Source of the DNA: Nitrospira sp.
GTDB lineage: Bacteria > Nitrospirota > Nitrospiria > Nitrospirales > Nitrospiraceae
Reading direction: 5' to 3'
Assembly (NCBI GenBank): GCA_009594865.1
Contig: VOPT01000015.1
Coordinates: forward strand, 43,725 to 107,724
Length of the DNA stretch: 64,000 nucleotides
Of the stretch, positions 1 to 8,730 are shown in pieces. Numbering within the stretch: position 1 is the stretch's first letter; the number at the start of each line of letters is the position of its first letter. Both the position numbers and the translations under genes were made by a program. The notes under the pieces were generated by a model. The model did no database searches and was not told the DNA's origin. It saw only the letters and a list, made by a program, of their open reading frames with translations.

Positions 1-114
1 CGCGGCATCGGCGCCGACCTGTTGGTAATGGGCATTGGGATACAGAATGGGTTTGGGTGCAGCGCAGCCGGACAGCGCGAGACTCAGGACACAGAGACAA
101 GCCATCTGCCTCAT
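1..114 (-). CDS. Lipoprotein, N-terminal part only (runs off the window)
   Basis: This is a partial gene: 38 codons are visible from an ATG at 114 and the reading frame runs off the left edge. The product begins with two basic or polar residues, a hydrophobic stretch and a lipobox (LALSGC) with the cysteine at about residue 17, so it should be exported and lipid-anchored. A GGAGG Shine-Dalgarno sequence lies 8 nt upstream of the ATG. The mature N-terminus (APKPILYP) resembles small lipoproteins that carry a glycine-zipper later in the chain, but that part is not visible, so this is only a guess. It follows the 285-residue unknown gene on the same strand after 69 nt and may share its transcript. 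Confidence 0.75.
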   Translation of the reverse strand, partial: MRQMACLCVLSLALSGCAAPKPILYPNAHYQQVGADAA

Positions 115-183
115 AACACAGACCTCCGGCGCGCTGAATGTACGAAAACACAGCAGACCGGCCCGGCGATGCAACGGTATGGA

Positions 184-1041
184 TCAGATCCGGCCGCCCA
201 AGTCCTTGCGCTGCAGCGTGCGCATCATCACGGAATCGTTGTAAGCCACCTCACTGAGCGCATCCATGATATGCAGACCTTTGGCAGCCACCAACTCTTT
301 TGCCTTGGCGTAGTTTTTCGCGCTGAACCGGGCCACAGCCGGCTGGCCATTCACAATCTGACAGGCCAGAACTTCACCGCCGGGGACATCCATCGTTCCC
401 CCTTCTTCAACCAGTTTTTTCGCCTGCGGCACCGTAATCTGATGCAGCTGGGCAAACTCCTCCAACCCGCCGGTTTCCACCAGACGCCCGTCGGGCATGA
501 TGCACAGCCGTTTGAAATGGGGGGACCAATCTTTCCGGAAATCGATGAACTTGATATCGCCGCCCTTGGCGACGGCGCGGTCCAGCGTGCGGTAGTCGAG
601 GCCAAGATTTCTCTGTGCCAGTTTGGTTTTTAATTCCTCCGGCAGCGTCCGGTAAAAGATCTCTGCGGCGGCATCGGCCAATGAAACGGCGCGTGCCCTG
701 GCCCACTGCTCCGCTTCGGCGAACTGCATGAGATCCAGCACCCAGGTCTGCTTGGGGGAACCACCCGTTGCATCCACCCGGCAGGCAAAGAGCCCCCGTG
801 TGAGCAAGCCTCCCACTTGCGGATAAACGTATACGCCTCCGGTCGTCAGGAGCTCGACCATCTGGTCCAGCGGCACATCGTAACTCTCCGCCAGGATCTT
901 CGCATGCGCCGGCAGATCTTCCGGCAAGGTCATGGCGCAGGCCGTCACATTGCCCGGCGCATCGAATTCCGAGTAATCCTCGATCACGTTGTACAGAATC
1001 GGCGGCTTTGGTTTGTCGATCTTCTTCTTGATCTTGAACAT
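184..1041 (-). CDS. Conserved-looking protein of unknown function, 285 aa
   Basis: The protein is soluble, with no signal peptide or membrane segment, and has a lysine-rich N-terminus (MFKIKKKIDKPK). The ATG at 1041 has GAGGA about 11 nt upstream. I do not recognise a family. The chain is mixed alpha/beta. Two segments (about residues 55-75 and 205-225) look like weak internal echoes of each other, each joining a helix to a short G-G-x-x-x-V/P turn. It lies 52 nt downstream of the SagB-type oxidoreductase on the same strand, so the two are probably co-transcribed. It might assist that enzyme or act on the same substrate, but this rests on position only. Confidence 0.7.
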   Translation of the reverse strand: MFKIKKKIDKPKPPILYNVIEDYSEFDAPGNVTACAMTLPEDLPAHAKILAESYDVPLDQMVELLTTGGVYVYPQVGGLLTRGLFACRVDATGGSPKQTWVLDLMQFAEAEQWARARAVSLADAAAEIFYRTLPEELKTKLAQRNLGLDYRTLDRAVAKGGDIKFIDFRKDWSPHFKRLCIMPDGRLVETGGLEEFAQLHQITVPQAKKLVEEGGTMDVPGGEVLACQIVNGQPAVARFSAKNYAKAKELVAAKGLHIMDALSEVAYNDSVMMRTLQRKDLGGRI

Positions 1042-1093
1042 AATGGATTCGTTCCTCGTCGTTCGTTATTCCTTCAGACCACGTGCCGTGCAA

Positions 1094-2830
1094 TCACCCA
1101 CGTTGGAGGTGGTAATAGGCCGGCAAGGTCAACAGTCGCCCGTCGTCTACTGGTCCGCCGATCGTAAAGTGATAGAGCGATTGCAGCGTGAGATCCTTGA
1201 TCCCGACGATCTCGTGCACCGGATCGTCGAAAAAACAGCCGATCCCCGTTCCTCGCACCCCGGCTGCTTCAGCCTCGAGATATAACACCTGCCCGACCAA
1301 CCCTGCTTCCCAGAAGAAGCGTGGATAGCACCAAGCCCCTCCTTGCCGCAAGCGCCCCTCGAATTCGGCCAACATGCCCAGTGAAAAGGCGCTGTCACCG
1401 GCGATGCCTTGATGGCAACTGACTTGTGCGGCCAGACGCTGCGCATCGCCTTGCAGCAGCCAGTACAAGGGAAGACCTGTCGGACAATCAGGCACCGGCG
1501 TCCATTCCAATTCAGGGTTCATGGCCTGCTGCAGCATCGGCAGCTTCTTCGCATCCCGCGCCAACACGTAGAGGCCAGGCTCCAGCCCCTCCACTCGATG
1601 CACGAACAACAGCAGATGAATCGCCGGATCCCAGGGCAAAAAATCCCACGGCATAGGCCGCGCCAATTGCGGTTGGTGTGCCTGAGGCATCAGTCGATGC
1701 AGGAGATGAAAAAACGTGGCACTGGAAATGGCTGTGCGCCCGTCGAACGACACGGCGCTGCGGCGTTGTCTGATGATCTTCGCGGCGTCGCTTGGGGATT
1801 GGGAACTGTGATGCGGTTCGGAATGCACGGGCAACTCAACAGGCAGAGAAACCAGCAGGCTTTCCTCGCTGGTCTTCCATGACGCCTCCGCCGCTTCGTC
1901 GATGGCCTCCCAGTGCACACCATGTTCGCGGCTCAATACATTCGCCCGGCCATGCCATGGTCCCGCCGCCAGCTCCTTCACCACCGCCTGATCCAAACCC
2001 AACGGCAGCTGTGAGACATCGTGCTGCAGGGTGGCAGAGGGCCAGACCACTGCCAGACAGTCCGGATGTTCCGGTTCGGCCTCGCCAAAATCCTCTTGGC
2101 GATGAGTGCCTAGCAGCCGTGCAACTTGATTTTGTTCCAGCCCGTCCAGCAACAGCATCGTCCATCCGAGCGTTGCGGCGGCGATACGCGCGGAACCAAG
2201 AGCGTGGCCGACGTCGTGGTTGCAATAACGAAAGGCCCGTTCTCCATACTTCCAGGCTTCCCGCCAATGAACGGAGCTGAGGCCGAACAGAAATGCGCCG
2301 GCAGGAAACGGTGCGAGCACCTGTGAGATCCCCGCCGGTGGAAAGTCCGCGCGTCGCTCCAACCCATGTTCCTTGGCGGCGTAGTGATAGAGCCCAGGAG
2401 ACAGATCCAAGCCCTCGACCGGCGGGAGAAGCACATACCCTTCGGTCGGATGCAGATTGCCGGACGACGGATTGTTGCGGAGGGCCCACTCCGACTCCCC
2501 TGCTCGCTTCCAAGCCGAAAGGCCGAGCGCCAGTTCGAAAAATCGTGAGAGGGTGCGCACGGTCAATGGCTGCGAGGCCACGGCGTCCGGCTGATAGAGA
2601 GCATCGTACGAGGGCGACTGCGGGTCATCCTGAGGATTCAGCAGGGACAACCGGATCAGTTCCGCCCCTTCGAACCGACGGAACAGATCGGGTTGATTCG
2701 CCCAATCCAGAAACCCCAGCGATCGCGCGTATCGATCGAAATGATGTTTCGTTCGAATATGATAGGCGATCACACGGTCGATCGGATCACTTGAGGCAGG
2801 CGCTCCGGAAGACGGTTGGTCGAGAGTCAT
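1094..2830 (-). CDS. SagB-type dehydrogenase (double nitroreductase-fold FMN oxidoreductase)
   Basis: The 578-residue protein carries two nitroreductase-like halves. The N-terminal half (about 90-290) contains NNPSSGNLHPTEGY, typical of SagB/ThcOx enzymes. The C-terminal half (about 350-560) starts with IRQRRSAVSFDG and contains GVRGTGIGCFFDD near its end. In SagB/McbC enzymes this fold binds FMN and oxidises thiazolines or oxazolines in modified peptides; double-domain versions of unknown substrate are common in environmental bacteria. No YcaO/SagD cyclodehydratase or precursor peptide was seen nearby, so a role in peptide modification is not supported by context. There is no clear Shine-Dalgarno sequence before the ATG at 2830. 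The fold assignment is fairly firm and the substrate is unknown. Confidence 0.8.
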   Translation of the reverse strand: MTLDQPSSGAPASSDPIDRVIAYHIRTKHHFDRYARSLGFLDWANQPDLFRRFEGAELIRLSLLNPQDDPQSPSYDALYQPDAVASQPLTVRTLSRFFELALGLSAWKRAGESEWALRNNPSSGNLHPTEGYVLLPPVEGLDLSPGLYHYAAKEHGLERRADFPPAGISQVLAPFPAGAFLFGLSSVHWREAWKYGERAFRYCNHDVGHALGSARIAAATLGWTMLLLDGLEQNQVARLLGTHRQEDFGEAEPEHPDCLAVVWPSATLQHDVSQLPLGLDQAVVKELAAGPWHGRANVLSREHGVHWEAIDEAAEASWKTSEESLLVSLPVELPVHSEPHHSSQSPSDAAKIIRQRRSAVSFDGRTAISSATFFHLLHRLMPQAHQPQLARPMPWDFLPWDPAIHLLLFVHRVEGLEPGLYVLARDAKKLPMLQQAMNPELEWTPVPDCPTGLPLYWLLQGDAQRLAAQVSCHQGIAGDSAFSLGMLAEFEGRLRQGGAWCYPRFFWEAGLVGQVLYLEAEAAGVRGTGIGCFFDDPVHEIVGIKDLTLQSLYHFTIGGPVDDGRLLTLPAYYHLQRG

Positions 2831-2878
2831 GCGCGCAGTCTAACGAGGCGGATGAAAGAAAGTAAACGCACCCGTTGC

Positions 2879-3574
2879 TCACCCCAGCAGCCTTGCGAGC
2901 CCGAAGGCCGCCGCGGCAGCGAGCCCGCCGACCAACACCGTATGGACCCCGCCGCGCCAGGGCGGCACGCCGGTCAATCCGCTTTTGACAAAACCGAAGG
3001 CGAACAGCGCGATGGGCGTAACGGCCACCGACCACCACAGCGCGGTCATGATCTCGTGAAACACCATGTAGGGCAGCAACGGAATCAGTCCCCCGATGAC
3101 ATACGACAGGGCGATCGTCCAGGCGCTCCATCGCGCGCGCGCGGGATCAGGCTCTTCCAATCCCAGTTCAAACCGCATCATGAAATCGACCCACCGGCTG
3201 GGATTCGATTGGAGCGAGTCAATTAACGGAGCAATGTGTTCATCACGCAATCCATAGCTCCGGAAAATCTCGGCCACCTCCTCGGCTTCCTTTTCGGGAA
3301 TATGCTCGGTCTCCCGCAATTCCCGCATGCGCTCCGCAGCATAATGCTCACGATCGGTCTTGGCCGCGAGATACCCACCGAGCCCCATCGCGATCGAACC
3401 GGCGGTAATTTCCGCCACACCCGCCGTGACCACCAGGGCGGAAGAGGCCACCGCGCCAGATAAACCGGCCGCCAAGGCAAACGGCACCGTTAATCCGTCC
3501 GCCATGCCGATGACGATATCCCGCACGGTCGCCGTGGCCGTGAAATGTGTTTCACTGTGCGGCATCGCCGGCAT
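2879..3574 (-). CDS. VIT1/CCC1-type Fe2+/Mn2+ transporter family membrane protein
   Basis: The product is 231 aa. VIT1/CCC1 proteins carry Fe2+ or Mn2+ across membranes, probably coupled to protons. Here the N-terminal helix has the family pattern VRDIVIGMADGLTVPFALAAG, the next helix carries A-G-S-I-A-M-G-L-G-Y, and a central acidic soluble stretch (REHYAAERMRELRETEHIPEKEAEEVAE, split here over residues 80-105) matches the glutamate-rich metal-binding domain of plant VIT1. Two or three further helices follow. The frame is open upstream to 3694, but the ATG at 3574 has a strong GGAAGGAG site about 7 nt away and starts at the family's usual N-terminus, so I chose it. It is probably its own unit; the gene after it lies 48 nt downstream. 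Confidence 0.85.
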   Translation of the reverse strand: MPAMPHSETHFTATATVRDIVIGMADGLTVPFALAAGLSGAVASSALVVTAGVAEITAGSIAMGLGGYLAAKTDREHYAAERMRELRETEHIPEKEAEEVAEIFRSYGLRDEHIAPLIDSLQSNPSRWVDFMMRFELGLEEPDPARARWSAWTIALSYVIGGLIPLLPYMVFHEIMTALWWSVAVTPIALFAFGFVKSGLTGVPPWRGGVHTVLVGGLAAAAAFGLARLLG

Positions 3575-3830
3575 AGGAGTTCTCCTTCCTTCCTGAACCC
3601 TGCGTCCCCAGACACGGTGTTGTGTGTACGCGTCTTCATGGCGCTGGTCAAGCGATGGAGGGGGCAGTCCTCGGCACCGACCGGCCGGGCACATGTGCAG
3701 GCCAGGCTGGCAAGCGCGAGAGTGATGTGTGAATCAGATGAGGTGAGAAAACCGGGACCGTGAGATCTTGCCGGCCACGCGTCCCGCCAGAGAGCGCATC
3801 GCCGGCGATGAACCGGGCATGAAGTCGACG

Positions 3831-4688
3831 CTACGCGGCCATCGCCACCGGGCTGAACAATTTGACCGTCTCCTGCAGTTGCTCCTGCGCCTCGTTGAGC
3901 AAGGCCGGTCGCTCACTGATATCGAACCGGGTGGACTGCAAGGCGGATGCATGAAACGCTAACTCCGGCGGCGCCACGGCTGGATGCAATTCGGTATGGT
4001 CGGCCACCACCCCGGCGAGGTGGACGATCGAGGCATGGAGGGCATAATCCCCCGCATCGTCGGGACACAACTGATGTCGAATGGCCTGCTCAATCTGCGG
4101 CGGCATGCCCCAGGAATGAATCAGTTCCGCGCCCACTTCCGTAAAATCGCACCCGAAGTTGGACTGCTCGACTTCCGCTAACGGTTCCCCCAGATTCCCG
4201 GCTTCAATCAGTGCCGATTGCGCACGTTCAGGAATCGTCTGGTACAGCACCAAGTGTCCGATGTCGCGAAGTAGCCCCTCGATAAAGAACCGCTCACTGT
4301 CATCGATCCCGCAAGCTCTCGCAATCTTCCCGGCCATCAGCGCGCAGAGCACGCTTTTTCGCCAATAGGCGGACAGGTCCATGATCTGCACGGTCATGCC
4401 ACTGAAGCTGCGGCCGACGGTGGTGGCGGTCACCAAGTCGCGGATGGCTTGCATGCCGAGCAAATTCACGGCTCGGGTTACGGTATCCACCTGCTTGGGT
4501 ACTCCGTAGAGCGGGCTGTTGACGATCTTCAGCACGCGGGCGGAAATAGCCGGGTCCATCTTGAGGATCTTCGCCAACTCGTCCATCGTCGAATCCGGGT
4601 TGTCCACCACATCGCGCACTCGATAGTAGATCTCCGGGAGAGTAAAGACGTTTGAGCAGGATGCAACAAGTTCTTGCGCCGATGCCAT
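3831..4688 (-). CDS. HDOD domain signalling protein
   Basis: The 285-residue protein is almost entirely an HDOD domain (about 10-210). Visible hallmarks are the helical N-terminus with LPEIYYRVRDVV, the DPAISARVLKIVNSPLYG motif, and LLRDIGHLVLY, where the catalytic HD pair of true HD phosphohydrolases is degenerate (R-D). HDOD proteins act as non-enzymatic adaptors in motility, cyclic-di-GMP and stress signalling. I chose the ATG at 4688 over an in-frame TTG at 4697 because AGGAGG lies 10 nt upstream of the ATG but only 1 nt from the TTG. It sits 120 nt downstream of the hybrid kinase on the same strand and may be part of the same signalling group. Confidence 0.88.
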   Translation of the reverse strand: MASAQELVASCSNVFTLPEIYYRVRDVVDNPDSTMDELAKILKMDPAISARVLKIVNSPLYGVPKQVDTVTRAVNLLGMQAIRDLVTATTVGRSFSGMTVQIMDLSAYWRKSVLCALMAGKIARACGIDDSERFFIEGLLRDIGHLVLYQTIPERAQSALIEAGNLGEPLAEVEQSNFGCDFTEVGAELIHSWGMPPQIEQAIRHQLCPDDAGDYALHASIVHLAGVVADHTELHPAVAPPELAFHASALQSTRFDISERPALLNEAQEQLQETVKLFSPVAMAA

Positions 4689-4808
4689 GATGGACAATCC
4701 TCCTTGCGACGCGGTGTGCGTGCGACGGTTGCGAAGCCCCCGGTTATCTGTATCGGTTCCGACGTATCGTTTCTAAAGCACGGCGGGGCCTACGGCGCCG
4801 AGGTCCTG

Positions 4809-6668
4809 TCAGGCAGCTTGGGAGCGAATCTTGCCGGACCAGTGTTGCAGCATGGCTGACAAATCTTCGGTCCGTACCGGCTTGGAGAGGTAGTCATCCA
4901 TCCCGGCCGCAAGACACACCTCCCGATCGCCCTGCGTGGCATGGGCCGTCAAGGCGATGATCGTCGGACCTCGCCCATTGGCCCACATGGCTCCCCGTCG
5001 CCGGATTTCCGCAGTGGCGCTGAGCCCATCCATCTCCGGCATTTGGCAATCCATCAGCACGATGTCGTACGTCATCGCGGCCAACATATCGAGGGCCTCC
5101 CGGCCATTCTCCACCACGTCGGCCCGGTAGCCGCAAAATTCCAGCATGCCGAGGATCACGGCCCGATTGACAGGATCATCTTCCGCTAACAGGATATTCA
5201 GCGGAGAGATGTCTCCCGACTCCCGGGAGGGCGCCGGCAGCGCCATCGTGGAGGCGGCTGGAGCCGAGGTGCCCGAGGCCGCCTCCTTGCGAACATTCAC
5301 AAAGGAGACCGAGAATCCGAACGTGGAGCCTTTGCCGAGTTCGCTCCGAACCCACACCTGCCCGCCCATCATCTTGGCAATCTCACTCACAATCGCCAAG
5401 CCCAGCCCTGTGCCGCCGAACCTTCGGGTCATGGAGGCATCGGCCTGATCGAAGGGGTCGAAAATGCGCTGTTGCGCCTCCGGAGCGATACCGATCCCCG
5501 TATCCGACACTTCGAACGACACGACCATCCTATCGAGCCCGCGTTGGAGCGGCCGCACGCGAATCGCGACTTCACCCCGCTCGGTAAATTTGATGGCGTT
5601 GCCGACGAGATTGACGAGCATCTGCCGCAGTCGCCCGGAATCTCCATGCACGGTCGTCGGAAGTCCATCCTCGCACACATACTGAAGCGCGATGTGCTTG
5701 CGCGTCGCAGAGTCCGACAGGAGGCTCACCACATCCTGCACCGCCGCGGTCAGATCGAAATCGTCGAGCACCAACTCAAACTTGCCCGCCTCAATGCGCG
5801 AAAAATCGAGGATGTCGTTGATCACCGAGAGCAGCGCGCGGCCCGACTGCATGATCGTGCGCGTGAAGCGTTGCTGCCGGTCCGTCAGGGTGGTGGTCAG
5901 CAAGAGTTCCGTCATGCCCAGCACCCCGTTCATGGGAGTACGAATCTCATGACTCATGCGGGCGAGAAATTGCGACTTTGCCAGATTGGCGGTGTCCGCA
6001 GCCTCCTTGGCGCGTTTCAGTTCGTCCACCACCCCCTCGAGTTGCGCGTTGCGTTCGGATAACTCGGCGGTGCGTGAAGCGACATCCTGCTCTAATCGCG
6101 CATTGGCCTCCTGCAACGCTTTGGTGCGTGCATCAACCAATGCCGCAAGATCGTCCACTTGCACACGGACGCGCCGCGCGAGTTCCCACTTCCGCGTGAG
6201 CGACGTGACCATCTGCTCGACTTCCACCGGATCGAAGGGTTTGCGCAGGATCAAGAGGCGGTCGGTTTTTCCCAGGCGAGCGGCGATTTCCTCCCACGGA
6301 TGATCGGCATAGGCGGTGCAGATCACCACTTGAATTTCCGGATCGGCTTCCCAGATGTGTTCAATCGTTTCAAGTCCGTCCCACCCCGGCGGCATGCGCA
6401 TGTCGACCACCGCGAGCGCGTACGGCTGTCCCTTGGTTCGCGCCTGGAGAATACGCTCGTAGCCCTGCTGGCCTTGCTCGGCGAAATCGACTTCAAACCG
6501 TTCAGGTTGTCCGGTGGCAGCCGTCGCCCCGAACAGGGACGACCGCAACAGGTGGATATCCGCGTTCACGGCCGGAGGGTTCAGAATTTTCCGGAAATCG
6601 TCGTGGATCGACAGGTTGTCGTCGATCACGATCAGTCGCCGGTTCAAAGACGCTGCATCTGCATTCAT
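4809..6668 (-). CDS. Hybrid histidine kinase with receiver domains at both ends
   Basis: The order in this 619-residue protein is: receiver domain (about 8-165, RLIVIDDN and the phosphorylatable Asp in VVDMRMP, conserved Lys in LRKPF); coiled coil (about 170-235); HisKA with phospho-His in [10 protein letters not shown] (about 240-305); HATPase with N-box [10 protein letters not shown]1 DTGIGI and G2 GGTGLGLAI (about 345-465); C-terminal receiver (about 500-615, [29 protein letters not shown]). There is no membrane segment, so it is a cytoplasmic phosphorelay protein taking input from another kinase. The ATG at 6668 is preceded by AGAGGAG; the frame is open 12 codons further upstream without a better site. 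It lies 130 nt downstream of the membrane kinase encoded after the giant surface protein, the natural candidate upstream partner. Confidence 0.92.
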   Translation of the reverse strand: MNADAASLNRRLIVIDDNLSIHDDFRKILNPPAVNADIHLLRSSLFGATAATGQPERFEVDFAEQGQQGYERILQARTKGQPYALAVVDMRMPPGWDGLETIEHIWEADPEIQVVICTAYADHPWEEIAARLGKTDRLLILRKPFDPVEVEQMVTSLTRKWELARRVRVQVDDLAALVDARTKALQEANARLEQDVASRTAELSERNAQLEGVVDELKRAKEAADTANLAKSQFLARMSHEIRTPMNGVLGMTELLLTTTLTDRQQRFTRTIMQSGRALLSVINDILDFSRIEAGKFELVLDDFDLTAAVQDVVSLLSDSATRKHIALQYVCEDGLPTTVHGDSGRLRQMLVNLVGNAIKFTERGEVAIRVRPLQRGLDRMVVSFEVSDTGIGIAPEAQQRIFDPFDQADASMTRRFGGTGLGLAIVSEIAKMMGGQVWVRSELGKGSTFGFSVSFVNVRKEAASGTSAPAASTMALPAPSRESGDISPLNILLAEDDPVNRAVILGMLEFCGYRADVVENGREALDMLAAMTYDIVLMDCQMPEMDGLSATAEIRRRGAMWANGRGPTIIALTAHATQGDREVCLAAGMDDYLSKPVRTEDLSAMLQHWSGKIRSQAA

Positions 6669-6798
6669 GGTCGCTGAACTCCTCTCCCCACTCCTGCACC
6701 ACACGACATTCGCGAGAGCCCCACCGCTTGGTGCGTCGGACCTTTCGAACGTGCCGACCTACGTCGACACGTCCCCCTGCTCGACCGAACAGCCCATC

Positions 6799-8721
6799 TC
6801 ATGCCGCAGCCTCCAATGCCTGACTCGGAAGATCCAATGTAAACGTTGCGCCTCGCCCTTCCCCCGCGCTGGCCGCTCTCAGCGATCCACCGAGATTCCG
6901 TGCCGCCAGCGACGCGCTATGCAACCCGATGCCATGGCCGTCTTTACGCGTGGTAAACCCTTGGGTAAACAGACGAGGGATGTTGGCCGCCGCAATGCCC
7001 ACCCCGGTATCGATGACCTCAAAACGAACATATCCCGGACGGTCGACCGCCGGCCCTAATCGAAGCAGCAGGCGATGCGTGTGGGTGTCCGACGTGGATT
7101 CCACCATCGCATTTTTCGCATTGGTGACGAGGTTGACCAGGATCTGTAGTACCTGGTGCTGATCCGTCATGCCGACCGGCAGCTGCGCATACTCCTGAAC
7201 CACCGTAATACCGGCCTTCTCCAGCGCCGCTCGATTAATCCCAAGGGCTTGATCGAACACATCCGCATAGAGCACGGGCTCCAGCACCACATCGCCGGGG
7301 CGGGCGATGTCCACCTGCCTGGTCACCACCTGACGGATGTGGTCAATGTTCTTCCCTAAGGCTCCCAGCTCATGCTCCACAACGGAGGAGTTCTGCATGA
7401 CGGCCTCGGCGACCATCGTGAGATAGGACGGAATCTGCTTGCCTTTGGGATCGTGGGTCAGAAAGGTCGCGAGGTCGCCGCTATGGTCTCGTAACATGGC
7501 CGCGAGAAGCGCGACGTCGTGAACCGACGATTGCCGAAGCGTTTTCCCCACGACCTCTACAGACACATTGATGCTATTCAATACGTTACCCACATTGTGC
7601 AGCACCGTCGACGCCACGTCCGCCATACCCACTCGCCGCGACGTTTCCATCAACTTCTTACTTAACAGTTCGCGTTCAGCCTGAACTTTCTGCCGTTCGT
7701 GGATTTCGTTTTGGAGCGTCGTGTTGGTCACCTCCAACTCGCGATTTTGCCGTATGGCTTGCGTTTTCGAGGCCTCCAACTCCCCGATCGCTGTCCGGAG
7801 CTGATCGTTGGCCAGTTCCAGCTCGGTCACATCGCTGAAAGATGCCATACATCCGCGCAACTCGCCTCGGTCGCCACGAATGGCGGCCGCATGGACCACA
7901 AAACGCTTGGCTTCCCCGCGTGGAAGCCTGCAGGTCATCTTCTTTTCGGTTTGCGGCGCATTCGACTTAAGGACGCGTAACCAGGGCAAATCCTGCTCTG
8001 CGGTGGCGTCCCACGACAAACTGGACAGTGAATGACCGACAAGCGATTCGGTCTCACAGCCCACGCGCCGTGCAAACGAGGCATTGGCAAGGACGATGAT
8101 CCCGTCCAGATCCAGCATCACGACGCCTTCGGCCAGAGTATCCAGTGCGGCTTTCACCCTGGGAGGAATCACCTTCGAGGGATCCAGATGACGTAAGACC
8201 CGTTTCATCAACAACCAGTACGCGGCAAATCCCGCGACCGCGACGAACAGCACAAACCGCATCCAGGTCTGGGAAAACCAGCCCCACAAGGCCCACCGGC
8301 TCGTCTCATCGGTCGCATGAAACGAGATGTGCAGCACACCCCAAGGGCGCGCGCCTTGGTAGATGGGCACATGAATGCGGGTCGGGGTAGACTTCGTGTC
8401 GATCGCGCCGCCCCACTCTTCAATGGAGGCGCCGGCCTGCGCCAGCGTGGTCCCTTCGGTCGTGATCAGCGCGGCGGCGGCGACCTCAGGCGTGCGCTCC
8501 ACCAGTGCTCGCAACGCGGTTTCGATCGTCTCCACATCGTTGCGTTGGGCCAGGAGGGAATACTGAAGCGCGAGGGTTTCGCTGAGGGCCTTTCGTCGTT
8601 GAAACAACTGCTGATGCTCGTTCGGAATCAATCCCATGATGGCGTCGCCCGCCAGCATGATGCTGACGGTCAGACTCACGAGACCGATGCTGAGAAGCGT
8701 CAACGGTGAGGGTCGTCGCAT
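6799..8721 (-). CDS. Membrane-bound PAS histidine kinase linked to the surface protein
   Basis: The 640-residue protein has a first membrane helix (about 8-30), a periplasmic sensing region of about 115 residues, a second helix (about 150-170), a PAS domain (about 185-300), a coiled coil (about 300-365), an H-box with HNVGNVLNS (about 375-400) and an ATPase domain with NLVTNAKNA, DTGVGI and HGIGLHSASL (about 500-630). The H-box belongs to the class with His-Asn-x-x-N-x-L-N rather than the H-E-x-x-x-P type. Its start lies 9 nt from the stop of the giant adhesin gene and its AGGT ribosome site overlaps that gene's end, so translation is probably coupled. It may report on export or contact of the adhesin; this is inferred from gene order only. 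Confidence 0.9.
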   Translation of the reverse strand: MRRPSPLTLLSIGLVSLTVSIMLAGDAIMGLIPNEHQQLFQRRKALSETLALQYSLLAQRNDVETIETALRALVERTPEVAAAALITTEGTTLAQAGASIEEWGGAIDTKSTPTRIHVPIYQGARPWGVLHISFHATDETSRWALWGWFSQTWMRFVLFVAVAGFAAYWLLMKRVLRHLDPSKVIPPRVKAALDTLAEGVVMLDLDGIIVLANASFARRVGCETESLVGHSLSSLSWDATAEQDLPWLRVLKSNAPQTEKKMTCRLPRGEAKRFVVHAAAIRGDRGELRGCMASFSDVTELELANDQLRTAIGELEASKTQAIRQNRELEVTNTTLQNEIHERQKVQAERELLSKKLMETSRRVGMADVASTVLHNVGNVLNSINVSVEVVGKTLRQSSVHDVALLAAMLRDHSGDLATFLTHDPKGKQIPSYLTMVAEAVMQNSSVVEHELGALGKNIDHIRQVVTRQVDIARPGDVVLEPVLYADVFDQALGINRAALEKAGITVVQEYAQLPVGMTDQHQVLQILVNLVTNAKNAMVESTSDTHTHRLLLRLGPAVDRPGYVRFEVIDTGVGIAAANIPRLFTQGFTTRKDGHGIGLHSASLAARNLGGSLRAASAGEGRGATFTLDLPSQALEAAA

Positions 8722-8730
8722 AGTGACCTG

